From Pelagimonas sp050633425 (GTDB taxonomy: Bacteria > Pseudomonadota > Alphaproteobacteria > Rhodobacterales > Rhodobacteraceae), in NCBI RefSeq assembly GCF_050633425.1, contig NZ_JBOEGM010000012.1, positions 248,001-312,000 on the forward strand: 64,000 nt of DNA. The letters are read 5' to 3'. How positions within the stretch are numbered: the first letter of the stretch is position 1; every line of letters begins with the position of its first letter. Made by a program: the position numbers and the translations under genes. Positions 45,384 through 54,544 of this stretch are shown piece after piece. The notes beneath the pieces are model-generated. The model made no database searches. It was given only the letters and a program-made list of their open reading frames with translations, and was not told the DNA's origin.

Positions 45384-46415
45384 TTAGACCTTGCCGCGAA
45401 CTGCGTCGATCATGAGCTGCACATTCTCAGGATCCGCATCCGGTGTAATGCCGTGACCCAAGTTAAAGATATGCGGCCCACCTGACAGAGCTTTGACAAT
45501 ACGCTTGGTCTCATCAACCAGAGTTTGCCCACCCGTCACCATGTGACTGCTGGCGAGGTTGCCTTGGACACAGCCGCTGGTTTGCACATGTTTCGCGGCC
45601 CATTCAGCCGTCACACTGTCATCAAGAGCCACACAATCGGCACCTGTTGCCTCATGGAACCCGATGTATTTATCACCCGCCTGACGTGGAAACGCGATGA
45701 CCGGAAGGTCGGGAAAACGTGATTTGAGCTCTCCGGTGATGATACGCGCCGGTTCTTTGGCATAACGATCAAAGTCATCGCCTTTCAGCGACCCAGCCCA
45801 ACTGTCAAAGAGCTTCACAACCTCGGCCCCGGCCTTCACCTGCTCAGTCAGGTAATCGATGGTCGATTCAGTCAAACGGTCGATGACTTTCTCAAACAGC
45901 GCCCGGTTCTCCTCTTTAAGAGCATGGGCTGGCCCTTGATCCTTGGTGCCTTTCCCCGCAATCATATAGGTGGCCACCGTCCAGGGTGCGCCCGCAAAAC
46001 CGATCAGAGTCGTCTCCTCAGGAAGCTCTTTACGCAAAAGCCGCACAGTCTCATAGATCGGGTTGAGCGTGTCGTGGATCATCTCACCACGCCCCAGCTT
46101 GTCAAAATCCGCGTCCGAACCGATGGTCGACAAACGGGGACCTTCGCCAGTGACGAACCAAAGGTCCATACCAAGCGCTTGAGGCAACAACAGAATGTCG
46201 GCAAACAAGATCGCCGCATCAAAACCGTAACGGCGGATGGGCTGGAGTGTCACCTCAGCCGCGAGTTCGGAATTATAGCACAGCGACAGGAAATCCCCTG
46301 CCTGCGCGCGGGTCGCTTTGTACTCCGGCAGATAGCGCCCCGCCTGCCGCATCATCCAGATCGGCGGTGTTGGCAATGTCTCTCCGGCAAGCGCACGCAA
46401 AATGGTTTTGGTCAT
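45384..46415 (-). CDS. hemE: Uroporphyrinogen decarboxylase
   Basis: The 343-residue enzyme decarboxylates uroporphyrinogen III to coproporphyrinogen III. It carries PPIWMMRQAGRYLPEYK near residue 17, AILFADILLLPQALG, and GFAGAPWTVATYMI. The C-terminus NLGHGITPDADPENVQ is conserved. It is divergent from hemC, 98 bases apart, so both haem genes may share a regulatory region. Confidence 0.98.
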   Translation of the reverse strand: MTKTILRALAGETLPTPPIWMMRQAGRYLPEYKATRAQAGDFLSLCYNSELAAEVTLQPIRRYGFDAAILFADILLLPQALGMDLWFVTGEGPRLSTIGSDADFDKLGRGEMIHDTLNPIYETVRLLRKELPEETTLIGFAGAPWTVATYMIAGKGTKDQGPAHALKEENRALFEKVIDRLTESTIDYLTEQVKAGAEVVKLFDSWAGSLKGDDFDRYAKEPARIITGELKSRFPDLPVIAFPRQAGDKYIGFHEATGADCVALDDSVTAEWAAKHVQTSGCVQGNLASSHMVTGGQTLVDETKRIVKALSGGPHIFNLGHGITPDADPENVQLMIDAVRGKV

Positions 46416-46513
46416 GGGGCACCCTTCCTCTTTGCCCTCTCGTCCCGCGCCTGAGACAGGATGTCAAGCGCAGCCCATTGTCACCCCGCCCCTGCAGCGC
46501 TAAAGCTTGCGCC

Positions 46514-47470
46514 ATGACACACAAGCCCACAGCAGATGCCCCGCTCAAAATCGGCACCCGCGGTTCCCCGCTGGCGCTGGCTCAGGCCCATGAAACCCGG
46601 TCTCGTTTGATGGCGGCGTTTGATCTGCCTGAGGATGCGTTCGAAATCGTGGTGATCAAAACCACTGGCGATGATCGCAGCTTGATTGACGCGGATCGCC
46701 CGCTTAAGGAAATCGGTAACAAGGGCCTGTTCACCAAAGAAATCGAAGATGCCATGCTAAATGGCGACATCGACATCGCCGTGCATTCGATGAAGGACAT
46801 GCCGACTCAACAGCCCGATGGCCTGATCCTCAACACCTATTTGCCGCGCGAAGACACCCGCGACGCGTTCATTTGCCCAGCGCATGATAGCCTGAACGAC
46901 CTGCCCCAAGGAGCGGTTGTTGGCACCTCGTCTCTGCGCCGCCGTGCCCAGCTGTTGGCCCGCCGACCCGATCTTGAGGTTGTCGAATTTCGCGGAAATG
47001 TCCAAACCCGTCTTAAAAAGCTGAATGAGGGTGTGGCTGTTGCGACTTTCCTCGCTATGGCTGGTCTTAACCGTATGTCCATGACCGACGTTCCACGCTC
47101 GGCCATCGAACCCAACGACATGCTGCCTGCGGTGGCCCAAGGCGCGATCGGTATCGAACGCCGCAGCGATGACACCCGCATGGAACTGATGCTGGCCAAA
47201 ATACACGACACCGATACGGGCATCCGTCTCGCGGCGGAACGTGCGTTTTTGGCAGAGTTGGATGGCTCCTGCGAAACACCCATCGCAGCTTTGGCCGAAC
47301 TCGACGGTGGCACAATGCGGCTGCGCGGCGAAATCTTGCGTCCAGATGGAAGCAAGTCCTATGCGGGCGAAATCAGCGGCAAAGCCTTTGACGGACCAGA
47401 GCTTGGCCGCAAACTGGCCAAGGATCTTATGGCTCAGGCAGGCCCCGGTTTCTTTGACTGGAAAGCCTAA
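46514..47470 (+). CDS. hemC: Hydroxymethylbilane synthase
   Basis: The 318-residue enzyme polymerises four porphobilinogens. It has IGTRGSPLALAQA near residue 13, HSMKDMPT near 91, GTSSLRRRAQL near 137, and the dipyrromethane cofactor Cys253 in DGSCETPI. I use ATG 46514; a longer open frame upstream is not protein-like. It is divergent from hemE. hemF lies 9 kb away. Confidence 0.98.
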   Translation: MTHKPTADAPLKIGTRGSPLALAQAHETRSRLMAAFDLPEDAFEIVVIKTTGDDRSLIDADRPLKEIGNKGLFTKEIEDAMLNGDIDIAVHSMKDMPTQQPDGLILNTYLPREDTRDAFICPAHDSLNDLPQGAVVGTSSLRRRAQLLARRPDLEVVEFRGNVQTRLKKLNEGVAVATFLAMAGLNRMSMTDVPRSAIEPNDMLPAVAQGAIGIERRSDDTRMELMLAKIHDTDTGIRLAAERAFLAELDGSCETPIAALAELDGGTMRLRGEILRPDGSKSYAGEISGKAFDGPELGRKLAKDLMAQAGPGFFDWKA

Positions 47471-47548
47471 AGGCATACAAAGCTTTGGATGAATCGCGGT
47501 GCCGACAGGCTTGCATCATCAAAAGCGCGCGGTAGCGCATAATGTAAC

Positions 47549-47583
47549 AGCGGCCCCTCGCGATAAACGCCAGGGGCCGTTTG
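47549..47583. terminator. Bidirectional terminator after hemC
   Basis: CGGCCCCT (47551-47558) pairs with AGGGGCCG (47572-47579) around a 13-base loop, followed by TTT. It lies between convergent hemC and the oxidoreductase gene. Confidence 0.8.
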
Positions 47584-47585
47584 TC

Positions 47586-48569
47586 CTAGCTGATCTTCAA
47601 AACGATCTTGCCAATATGCCCAGAGCTTTCCATCCGCGCATGGGCTTTGGAGGCGTCCTCAAATGGAAACTCTGAATCCATCACAGGTGCCACTTTCCCT
47701 GCGTCCAGCATCGGCCAAACCTGTTCACGCAATGCCTCCGCAATCCGGGCCTTTGCCAGATCGCTTTGTGGCCGCAACGTGCTTCCCGTAATCGTCAGCC
47801 GTCGTGTCATCACTTGTGCAAAATTCAGCTCCACCTTCGGGCCTTGTAAAAACGCGATTTGCACCAAACGGCCATCATCCGCCAAAGCTTTGACATTGAG
47901 CGGCAAATACGGCCCGCCGACCATATCCAGAATAAGATCCGCCCCGCCTTCCGCGCGGAGAACCTCAACAAAATCCTCGTCGCGGTAGTTGATCGCCCGT
48001 TCGGCCCCCAACGCCAAACAGGCCTGACATTTCTCATCCGATCCCGCAGTCACAAAAACCCGCGCGCCAAATTGCGAGGCCAGCTGGATCGCGGTTGTCC
48101 CGATCCCGCTTGATCCACCGTGGATCAAAAACCGCTCTCCCGCCTTCAAACCGCCGCGCTGAAACACATTGGAAAAGACAGTAAAAAACGTTTCCGGAAG
48201 GCAAGCCGCCTCTTTCAATCCCAGCCCTTTCGGCACTGGCAAACAATGCGCCGCTGGTGTTGCAACGTATTCGGCATATCCGCCGCCCGGCAACAAGGCA
48301 CACACCTGATCCCCAACTGCGGGCCACGCGACACCGCTTCCAACCGCAACAACTTCACCCGATGCCTCTAGCCCCGGCAAATCAGACGCACCTGCGGGCG
48401 GATTATACATGCCGGCTCGTTGTAGGGCATCCGGGCGGTTCACCCCGGCATAGGCCACTTTGATCACAACGTGCCCGGCAGCGGCTTCGGGCATTGGCCG
48501 GTCGCAAGGCTTCAAAACCTCGGGTCCACCATGTTCGGTGATCTCAATTGCGCGCATGGTTTGTGTCAT
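47586..48569 (-). CDS. NAD(P)H-quinone oxidoreductase (zinc-free MDR family)
   Basis: The 327-residue protein is a medium-chain reductase of the quinone oxidoreductase/PIG3 type. The N-terminal GroES-like domain has YAGVNRPDALQRAGMYNPP, and the cofactor motif is FLIHGGSSGIGTTAIQLA near residue 140. The catalytic-zinc cysteine of alcohol dehydrogenases is not in the usual place, in line with a zinc-free enzyme. A GTG just precedes the chosen ATG at 48569, which follows AGGAGC. It reduces quinones or enals. Confidence 0.88.
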   Translation of the reverse strand: MTQTMRAIEITEHGGPEVLKPCDRPMPEAAAGHVVIKVAYAGVNRPDALQRAGMYNPPAGASDLPGLEASGEVVAVGSGVAWPAVGDQVCALLPGGGYAEYVATPAAHCLPVPKGLGLKEAACLPETFFTVFSNVFQRGGLKAGERFLIHGGSSGIGTTAIQLASQFGARVFVTAGSDEKCQACLALGAERAINYRDEDFVEVLRAEGGADLILDMVGGPYLPLNVKALADDGRLVQIAFLQGPKVELNFAQVMTRRLTITGSTLRPQSDLAKARIAEALREQVWPMLDAGKVAPVMDSEFPFEDASKAHARMESSGHIGKIVLKIS

Positions 48570-48638
48570 CACAGGGCTCCTTTTCGGCTCCCTCTGTTGG
48601 TATCACCCGTGCCGCCCTGTGCAAGTGGTGCGCATGTT

Positions 48639-49328
48639 TTAGAACGGTCGTCCGCCCGGAACATTGCGCGGTCCGCGGTCCGGGGCTTTGACCTGTTCAA
48701 ACAGCTTGCCCAACCCCGTCATCACCTCACCAATCACTGGCGCTTTGCGCATCGCGGCTTTGGTTTTCTCAAACTGCATGACGTTCTCGATCCGGCGATC
48801 AAGAAACTCCCATGTGGCACTATGCCCCTCGGATTGATCGCCCAACCAGTACAAAACCACCGAAGAATAGACCGCAGATAGCGTCGCGCGCTTGGAATAC
48901 CAGTTCAAGTCGCGAGACGAATCGCCCATGGCCGACCAGATCCGATCCGACGTGCCCCAGATCAGTTTCGCCCCATCCGCCGCATTTTGCGGCAAGGCAA
49001 ACAGGGTTGTCCCGCGCTGAACCAATTCGCGATCATCCACCGCCTCGATACGAGCGCGCACGGCGAAGGTGACTTTGTCGCGAATGCGCATATTGTCAAA
49101 TCCTGCCTGCTCCATACGCGCAACCATCGCGTCATCACCACGCTGATGATACAGTATAGCAAGGTCGAGAGCCCCCCGAGGGCACAGCCCCCGTGCCACT
49201 GTCGCATCTAGACCGCTGTCTCGAATCGCTGCGACAAACGTCTCCTCGTTCCAGCCGTCAAACGGCACATGGATGAGCGCAGCATCCAGCAAAGCATCAA
49301 TCGGGTTGGCAGTGATTTGGTCTGTCAT
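48639..49328 (-). CDS. coq9: COQ9 family protein
   Basis: The 229-residue protein resembles COQ9, a lipid-binding accessory factor of ubiquinone synthesis that presents substrate to COQ7. It has FDGWNEETFVAAIRDSGL near the N-terminus and WYSKRATLSAVYSSVVLYWL, the membrane-binding C-terminal helix region. ATG 49328 begins MTDQITANPIDALL. COQ9 is typical of alphaproteobacteria and mitochondria. It is divergent from rpsU. Confidence 0.92.
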   Translation of the reverse strand: MTDQITANPIDALLDAALIHVPFDGWNEETFVAAIRDSGLDATVARGLCPRGALDLAILYHQRGDDAMVARMEQAGFDNMRIRDKVTFAVRARIEAVDDRELVQRGTTLFALPQNAADGAKLIWGTSDRIWSAMGDSSRDLNWYSKRATLSAVYSSVVLYWLGDQSEGHSATWEFLDRRIENVMQFEKTKAAMRKAPVIGEVMTGLGKLFEQVKAPDRGPRNVPGGRPF

Positions 49329-49360
49329 GTCACAGGTTCCTTGGGCAATCGCGGTAAGAC

Positions 49361-49389
49361 TAGACAAATATTAAGCTGCTTGCTATAGG
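49361..49389 (+). promoter_or_regulatory. Predicted rpsU promoter
   Basis: TAGACA (49361-49366) and TATAGG (49384-49389) are separated by 17 bp, 54 bases upstream of the rpsU start. It is a plausible housekeeping-sigma promoter; position supports it but it is not proved. Confidence 0.55.
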
Positions 49390-49442
49390 CCGGGTTCCTG
49401 CAAATCCTTGCAACACAAACTTAGAAAGGTGGTGAAAACCAC

Positions 49443-49649
49443 ATGCAGGTCAGTGTTCGTGACAACAATGTCGATCAGGCGCTCCGCGCTCTGAAGAAAA
49501 AGCTGCAGCGCGAAGGCGTGTTCCGCGAAATGAAGCTTCGTCAACATTTCGAGAAACCCTCCGAGAAAAAAGCGCGCGAGAAGGCCGAGGCCATCCGCCG
49601 TGCCCGCAAGTTGGCTCGTAAAAAGGCTCAACGCGAAGGCATGATGTAA
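49443..49649 (+). CDS. rpsU: 30S ribosomal protein S21
   Basis: The 68-residue basic protein joins the platform of the small ribosomal subunit and helps initiation. MQVSVRDNNVDQALRALKKK and FREMKLRQHFEKPSEKK are the hallmark of bS21. AAGGTGGTG stands upstream. A promoter lies 5' and a strong terminator 3', so it is a single-gene unit. Confidence 0.99.
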   Translation: MQVSVRDNNVDQALRALKKKLQREGVFREMKLRQHFEKPSEKKAREKAEAIRRARKLARKKAQREGMM

Positions 49650-49681
49650 GCAGTTCTTGTTTACACTGTAAAAGTTAGACG

Positions 49682-49712
49682 ACCCCCGAAGGCCCTGGCT
49701 TTCGGGGGTTTG
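49682..49712 (+). terminator. rpsU terminator
   Basis: ACCCCCGAA (49682-49690) pairs with TTCGGGGGT (49701-49709), with further pairing inside the loop, followed by TTTGT. Confidence 0.9.
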
Positions 49713-49720
49713 TCATTTAT

Positions 49721-49752
49721 ACCGGCGGCTCTACATACCGGCGGCTCTACCT
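49721..49752. repeat. Two-copy 16-bp tandem repeat
   Basis: ACCGGCGGCTCTACAT at 49721-49736 is followed directly by ACCGGCGGCTCTACCT at 49737-49752, differing at one base. It lies in the rpsU-hydrolase spacer. It may be a replication slippage product. Confidence 0.8.
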
Positions 49753-49894
49753 GCAGCTTTTGCAAACCGCCGCGACCACACCATCCAAATGAGGCCACAA
49801 GGTAGGGCATCCCCCCCCTTGTCATCGGACCGGACTGCGGTGAAAATCACGCGTGAATGACTTTCTAGAGATGGGTTCAAGGATGGGATTGGCC

Positions 49895-51640
49895 ATGCAA
49901 ACGCGCTTGTGGTTCTTGATTGCGACATTTGGTCTGGCTCTTGCCTTGTCTGGCCAACCCGTTGTTGCACAGGACATTTCGCGTGTGGTGAATATTGATC
50001 GGCTGGCGCAAGTTGACCCACTGAACGCCCTGCGAGAAACCGATGTGGCCCTGCGTGACCCACGGGTTGTCGGAACGCCGCCCGACATTCGGATTCTGTT
50101 AGACTTGTTACAATTGCGTGCCGAGTTGCTCGAACAGCTTGGCCAAACGATGGCGGCTGGTGATGCTTGGGCGTCTGTTGCGCGAACCCGCGCCTTTTCC
50201 CGCAGCCATTTGCGACAGGACCCCGTGCCTGACTTCAAAAAAGCCGCTGCCCTGTATGAGCAAGAGCGTGCCTTGGGGCGGGCGCGAAGTGTGATCGAAG
50301 CGGCGATTGCCGCAGAGCAGGAAACCGGTCTCGAAGACGAAACCCTGCTTGGCCTTTACGAACATCTTGAGCGTCTCGCCTCTTTGGATAATGACCCGAA
50401 GGCCGCAGATATGGCGGCCGCGGCGCGCGAAGCTCTGACGGCCCCCACCTTTGAAGCACGCACGCAAGACCCCAAAACCGGGTTTCGCGTCGTGGATGTA
50501 TATTACGCTACCGATCGTGCCCGCACAGGTGACCCCGCTCCAACTCAGTTCTATGGCAGCGAGCGCAACACTCATCTGGAATTGGGTGTCGCCACCGTCA
50601 CCATTCCAGAATCTCACATCGCAGGAACGGTTGAACGACCGTCTGTCTGGCGTCTGGAATTTGGCCCCTCGCCGACCAAACATATATTGTTAAAGTCTGT
50701 CGAACCGGTGGACGTCACATCCTTCTTTGGCCGTTTGCAGGGCGAATTTGCGGACACTTCGAAACGCGACCTTTTTGTTTACATTCACGGTTTCAACCAC
50801 AGCTTTGAATATGCCGCCCAGCGCGCTGCGCAGATAACATTTGATATGGGAAATGCGGCTGTCCCCGTCCTGTTCTCCTGGCCATCGCGCAATCGCACGG
50901 CCGGTTATTTCGCAGATGCCGCCGTTGTGCGCCTTTCGGGACGACGTCTCGCTGTTTTCTTGGAGGATCTTGTCCAGCAATCAGGTGCGCAAACTATTCA
51001 CGTTTTGGCCCATTCCATGGGGTCACGCGCGTTGACCGATGCATTGGAAATAATGGCGCTCAAACGGGGGGCAAAACCTCAAGATGCGCCGATCTTTGGA
51101 CAGGTCATGTTTGCGGCCCCCGATGTCGACACCGATCTTTTCGGGGCAATGGCGCGCGTTTTCAAGCCTTTAGCGAAACGTATGACATTGTACGCCTCCT
51201 CAACGGATTGGGCTTTGGTCTCGTCTCATAAATTGCACGGCGCGTCGCCTCGGGCTGGGCTGGGCGGTGATCTTTTGCTGTCGGCAGATGGGCTTGATAG
51301 CATTGATATGACGGCCATGGGCGAAGATATGTTGGCCCACAACTATTTTTCCAACGACAGCTCTGCCCTCGCGGATATGGCGACCTTGTTCTGGCAAGAT
51401 GCGTCACCCGAACAGCGCTGTGGCTTGCAGGTCCGCGGGGAAAGCTCGCAATCCGTATGGGACTATCGAACTGGACAATGCCCGACCAACGAAATGATCA
51501 GCGTCTTTTCAAACTTGAAGCAACACAACATCAGCAAAAGCGAAGAGGCCCGCAAACTGGTGGTCGAACTGGTTCCCGACCAAGGACGGACCGAATTTAT
51601 CCTATCCCTGATCGAACGTATTTTGACGGATAGTCGTTGA
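49895..51640 (+). CDS. DUF900 alpha/beta hydrolase, exported
   Basis: The roughly 581-residue protein starts with a signal peptide (MQTRLWFLIATFGLALALS, cleavage near VVAQ). Residues 25-200 form a helical, TPR-like region. A DUF900 esterase/lipase-type domain follows: VYYATDRARTGDP, the oxyanion segment FVYIHGFNHSFEYAAQR, and the nucleophile motif LAHSMGSRAL. The catalytic Asp and His lie later, probably in MFAAPDVDTDLF and SSHKLHGAS. The start could be GTG 49853 or ATG 49883; I chose 49895 because it gives a compact signal peptide. The substrate is unknown. Confidence 0.82.
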   Translation: MQTRLWFLIATFGLALALSGQPVVAQDISRVVNIDRLAQVDPLNALRETDVALRDPRVVGTPPDIRILLDLLQLRAELLEQLGQTMAAGDAWASVARTRAFSRSHLRQDPVPDFKKAAALYEQERALGRARSVIEAAIAAEQETGLEDETLLGLYEHLERLASLDNDPKAADMAAAAREALTAPTFEARTQDPKTGFRVVDVYYATDRARTGDPAPTQFYGSERNTHLELGVATVTIPESHIAGTVERPSVWRLEFGPSPTKHILLKSVEPVDVTSFFGRLQGEFADTSKRDLFVYIHGFNHSFEYAAQRAAQITFDMGNAAVPVLFSWPSRNRTAGYFADAAVVRLSGRRLAVFLEDLVQQSGAQTIHVLAHSMGSRALTDALEIMALKRGAKPQDAPIFGQVMFAAPDVDTDLFGAMARVFKPLAKRMTLYASSTDWALVSSHKLHGASPRAGLGGDLLLSADGLDSIDMTAMGEDMLAHNYFSNDSSALADMATLFWQDASPEQRCGLQVRGESSQSVWDYRTGQCPTNEMISVFSNLKQHNISKSEEARKLVVELVPDQGRTEFILSLIERILTDSR

Positions 51641-51663
51641 TCCGCTGATAACCGATCTGATGA

Positions 51664-53130
51664 TCAACCTGGGCCGATCATAAAGCACGTGACCTGACGA
51701 GCCTGAAGGCGTTTGCATGCAAGCTCCGCCGTGTCACGGGATAAGCCCATGAAGTTCGCGTCAAAACCACGTTTGCCTTTGATAACCTTGCGCAACGATC
51801 CGTCCAAAGTGGCGGTTTCCGTCAAAGCGGTCTTCAGCAAGACTTTTTCGGCAGCAAACCGGCTTGGATATCGGCCAATATTGATGCCCCAATGTCGACC
51901 ACCAGACGTGGACAGACGCGTAACGACTTCGGCTTTTCGCGATGGCGTGGCGACGTCACGCGGAGCGGCTGCGGCCACTGCGACATTGGCGGGACGAACC
52001 ATCGGTTTGACAGATGCAGCCGGGGCCACTCCCGTTTGGGTGGGAGCAGCGGTCGCAACATTCTGAACTTGTTTGAGCATGTTTTCGATGTCGTCTTGCA
52101 CACCAGCCACCATGAGCGTCGTATCAGGAACCTGAACGCGCCGCGCTTGCGGACGCAGGCTTCGGGTGACCGCAGCAGATGCAACGCGAACTGACTTTGC
52201 GCCTTGATCGGGTTTCGCAACAGGCGCAGGCGCTTCAGCGACCACGGTCTGCTTTTTGCCGGACCCTCTATAGGGCGGCTTGCGTGGGGCACGGAACGAC
52301 ACACGCGTCGGCGCGCGCTTGAACCCAAGATCCAGCAATTCAGCGACTTTGGCGTTCCGCGTGGCAGTTGATCGCCCACCGAACACGGTGGCAATCACAC
52401 GTTCACGACCACGTTCTGCCGATGCAACAAGGTTAAATCCCGCAGCACGGGTGTACCCAGTTTTGATACCATCCGCGCCGCGATAACTGCTGAGCAATCG
52501 GCGGTTAGTATGGGCAACCTGCCGCACACCCGCATCAGCGGTTTTGCGCGAAAACAGGTTATAATACATGGGGTAATCATAGATAACGTGCCGACCAAGG
52601 ATCGACATGTCGCGCGCAGTGGACAAATGCCCGTTTTCGGTCAGACCATGCGCATTGCGAAAGGATGTTCGCGTCATGCCCAGCGCCTTTGCGGTGCGGT
52701 TCATCCGACGGGCAAAGGCCGCCTCCGATCCCTCGATGGCTTCGCCAATCGCAGTTGCCGCATCGTTGGCCGATTTCACCGCGGCAGCCCGCACCAAGTA
52801 GCGCAGTTTGATTTTTTGCCCCGCTCGCAACCCGAGTTTCGACGGAGGCTCCGACGCCGCATGAGATGAGATTTTGACCAGCGTGTCCATGCTGATTTCG
52901 CCGTTCTGCACCGCCTCAAAGGCGATGTAGAGTGTCATCATTTTGGTCAAGGATGCCGGGTGCAGCCGTGTATCCGCATTGCGCGCATGCAAGACTTTGC
53001 CAGAGCGCGCGTCCATCACCAAAGCTGCGTAAGGGGCAGCCATAGCGCTGAGCGGCACCAATAGCGCCAACCAAATAAATGTGAATATGTACAGGCCCAT
53101 ACGGCCCGATTGCCTGCGACGTCCCGTCAC
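51664..53130 (-). CDS. D-alanyl-D-alanine carboxypeptidase with SPOR domain
   Basis: The 488-residue enzyme trims stem peptides of murein (PBP5/6, S11 family). A signal-anchor (IFTFIWLALLVPLSAMAA) precedes the catalytic domain: SLTKMM (SxxK), SAN (SxN) and KTGYT (KTG). A long Ala/Pro/Arg-rich linker leads to a C-terminal SPOR domain (GINIGRYPSRFAAEKVL; TAELACKRLQARQVTCFMI). SPOR domains bind denuded glycan at division septa, so the enzyme likely acts at the septum. It starts at GTG 53130; an ATG at 53100 is an alternative. Confidence 0.93.
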   Translation of the reverse strand: MTGRRRQSGRMGLYIFTFIWLALLVPLSAMAAPYAALVMDARSGKVLHARNADTRLHPASLTKMMTLYIAFEAVQNGEISMDTLVKISSHAASEPPSKLGLRAGQKIKLRYLVRAAAVKSANDAATAIGEAIEGSEAAFARRMNRTAKALGMTRTSFRNAHGLTENGHLSTARDMSILGRHVIYDYPMYYNLFSRKTADAGVRQVAHTNRRLLSSYRGADGIKTGYTRAAGFNLVASAERGRERVIATVFGGRSTATRNAKVAELLDLGFKRAPTRVSFRAPRKPPYRGSGKKQTVVAEAPAPVAKPDQGAKSVRVASAAVTRSLRPQARRVQVPDTTLMVAGVQDDIENMLKQVQNVATAAPTQTGVAPAASVKPMVRPANVAVAAAAPRDVATPSRKAEVVTRLSTSGGRHWGINIGRYPSRFAAEKVLLKTALTETATLDGSLRKVIKGKRGFDANFMGLSRDTAELACKRLQARQVTCFMIGPG

Positions 53131-53312
53131 GATCTCTGCCTTTTACTGCCTCGTCGCCCCCGATTTTTCGGTGGGCTATTATTGTTATGTCTCTGACTTT
53201 AGCATGAAAATCACATTCAGAAAAGCCTGCAATCCATTGATTTTTCGTAACTTTATGTTAACCCCGCCTTCAACATCTTGCGGTACAGGCGCATCGTGCC
53301 CCTAGACCGGCC

Positions 53313-53354
53313 ATTAAGGCGCAATTGTGGCAAATTAAGGCTAAATTGTGGCAG
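53313..53354. repeat. Two-copy 21-bp tandem repeat
   Basis: ATTAAGGCGCAATTGTGGCA plus A (53313-53333) is followed by ATTAAGGCTAAATTGTGGCA plus G (53334-53354); 18 of 21 positions agree. It is about 180 bases upstream of the carboxypeptidase gene. A 21-bp period puts both copies on the same helix face, as expected of protein-binding sites. Function is unknown. Confidence 0.7.
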
Positions 53355-53362
53355 GGATTCTA

Positions 53363-54058
53363 TCACTGCAATTTGGCAACCAAAGCCGACAATTCCGACA
53401 GGTCCTGCAACGCGTGATACCGTGATGATTTGGGCGGTTCGGCATGTTCCAAATCCCATCCAAGATCATGCGGAACGAACACCCCCCAGCTTCCGGCCTC
53501 AATCGCAGGTCGAACATCGGACTTCATCGAATTGCCGATCATCATCGCCGCTGAAACCCCGCCGTCCATTCTTCCAAATATCCGTTCATAGGTTGCCGGA
53601 AGCTTGTCAGACACGATTTCGACGGCGTCAAACAACTCGCCCAACCCGGATTGCGCCAGTTTGCGTTCCTGGTGCAAAAGATCACCCTTGGTGATCAGCA
53701 CCAGATGATGACTTTGCGACACGGCCTCAACCGCTTCACGCGCATGAGGTAGAATCTCCATCGGATGATCCAGCATATCACGCCCGGCATCCAAGAGTTG
53801 CGAAATCACAGAGGCCGGCACCTTGCCTTTCGTGACTTCAATTGCGGTTTCAATCATCGACAAGGTAAATCCTTTGACCCCAAAGCCATAGTGACCAATG
53901 TTTCGCCGCTCAGCCTCAAGAAGGCGGGCATCGAGGTGATCCGCCTCTACGTAGTCACGCAAAAGCTCTGCGAATCGTTGTTGGGTCAAATTGAAAAACC
54001 GCTCATTATGCCAAAGCGTATCATCCGCATCGAAGCCAATTGTGCGTAATTTCTTCAC
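53363..54058 (-). CDS. HAD-superfamily hydrolase
   Basis: The 231-residue protein has the HAD core FDADDTLWHNE (Asp10, Asp12), LVLITKGDLLHQERKL as the second motif, and MIGNSMKSDVRPAIEAGSWG as the third and fourth, with a helical cap. It is a phosphatase of the YjjG/haloacid dehalogenase kind. The GTG at 54058 follows AAGGAGG. It lies divergent from clpS. The substrate is not known. Confidence 0.88.
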   Translation of the reverse strand: MKKLRTIGFDADDTLWHNERFFNLTQQRFAELLRDYVEADHLDARLLEAERRNIGHYGFGVKGFTLSMIETAIEVTKGKVPASVISQLLDAGRDMLDHPMEILPHAREAVEAVSQSHHLVLITKGDLLHQERKLAQSGLGELFDAVEIVSDKLPATYERIFGRMDGGVSAAMMIGNSMKSDVRPAIEAGSWGVFVPHDLGWDLEHAEPPKSSRYHALQDLSELSALVAKLQ

Positions 54059-54151
54059 CTTTCACCTCCTTGCATTCGCGCGCCCCCTTTTCGTCGCGGC
54101 CAGACAGGTTATATAACCGGGCTAACCGCACGAAGGTAAAGCACACTGCTC

Positions 54152-54523
54152 ATGACAAACACTCTGACATTCCCGATGAATGCCCAGAATTTCACCATGA
54201 CCGGCCAGAACGGCCCGGGTGATGATGACGGTGATGCAGGCATTGCGGTTCAGACCCGCCCAAAAACCAAACGCCCGCCGCTATATAAGGTGTTGTTGTT
54301 AAACGATGACTACACCCCGATGGAGTTTGTCGTCCATGTTTTGGAGCGCTTTTTTGGCATGACTCACGCGCAGGCATTTGAAGTCATGCTGACAGTTCAC
54401 AAAAAGGGTGTCGCGGTGGTCGGCGTGTTTTCGCATGAGATAGCCGAAACAAAAGTCAGTCAGGTGATGGATTTTGCCCATCAGAATCAGCACCCGCTGC
54501 AATGCACCATGGAAAAGGAATAG
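54152..54523 (+). CDS. clpS: ATP-dependent Clp protease adaptor ClpS
   Basis: The 123-residue protein binds N-degron substrates and hands them to ClpA. The core has RPPLYKVLLLNDDYTPMEFV, FFGMTHAQAFEVMLTVHKKG and the C-terminal LQCTMEKE, all ClpS hallmarks. The N-terminal extension is flexible and acidic. Start at ATG 54152 is tentative; 54176 is also in frame. clpA is not in this window. Confidence 0.96.
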   Translation: MTNTLTFPMNAQNFTMTGQNGPGDDDGDAGIAVQTRPKTKRPPLYKVLLLNDDYTPMEFVVHVLERFFGMTHAQAFEVMLTVHKKGVAVVGVFSHEIAETKVSQVMDFAHQNQHPLQCTMEKE

Positions 54524-54544
54524 GCCCGCGCGGGTCGTTCTGAG

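Noticed and set aside
46247..46513. An N-terminal extension of hemC
   Set aside because: It runs antisense to hemE and is not conserved in HemC; ATG 46514 gives the normal length.
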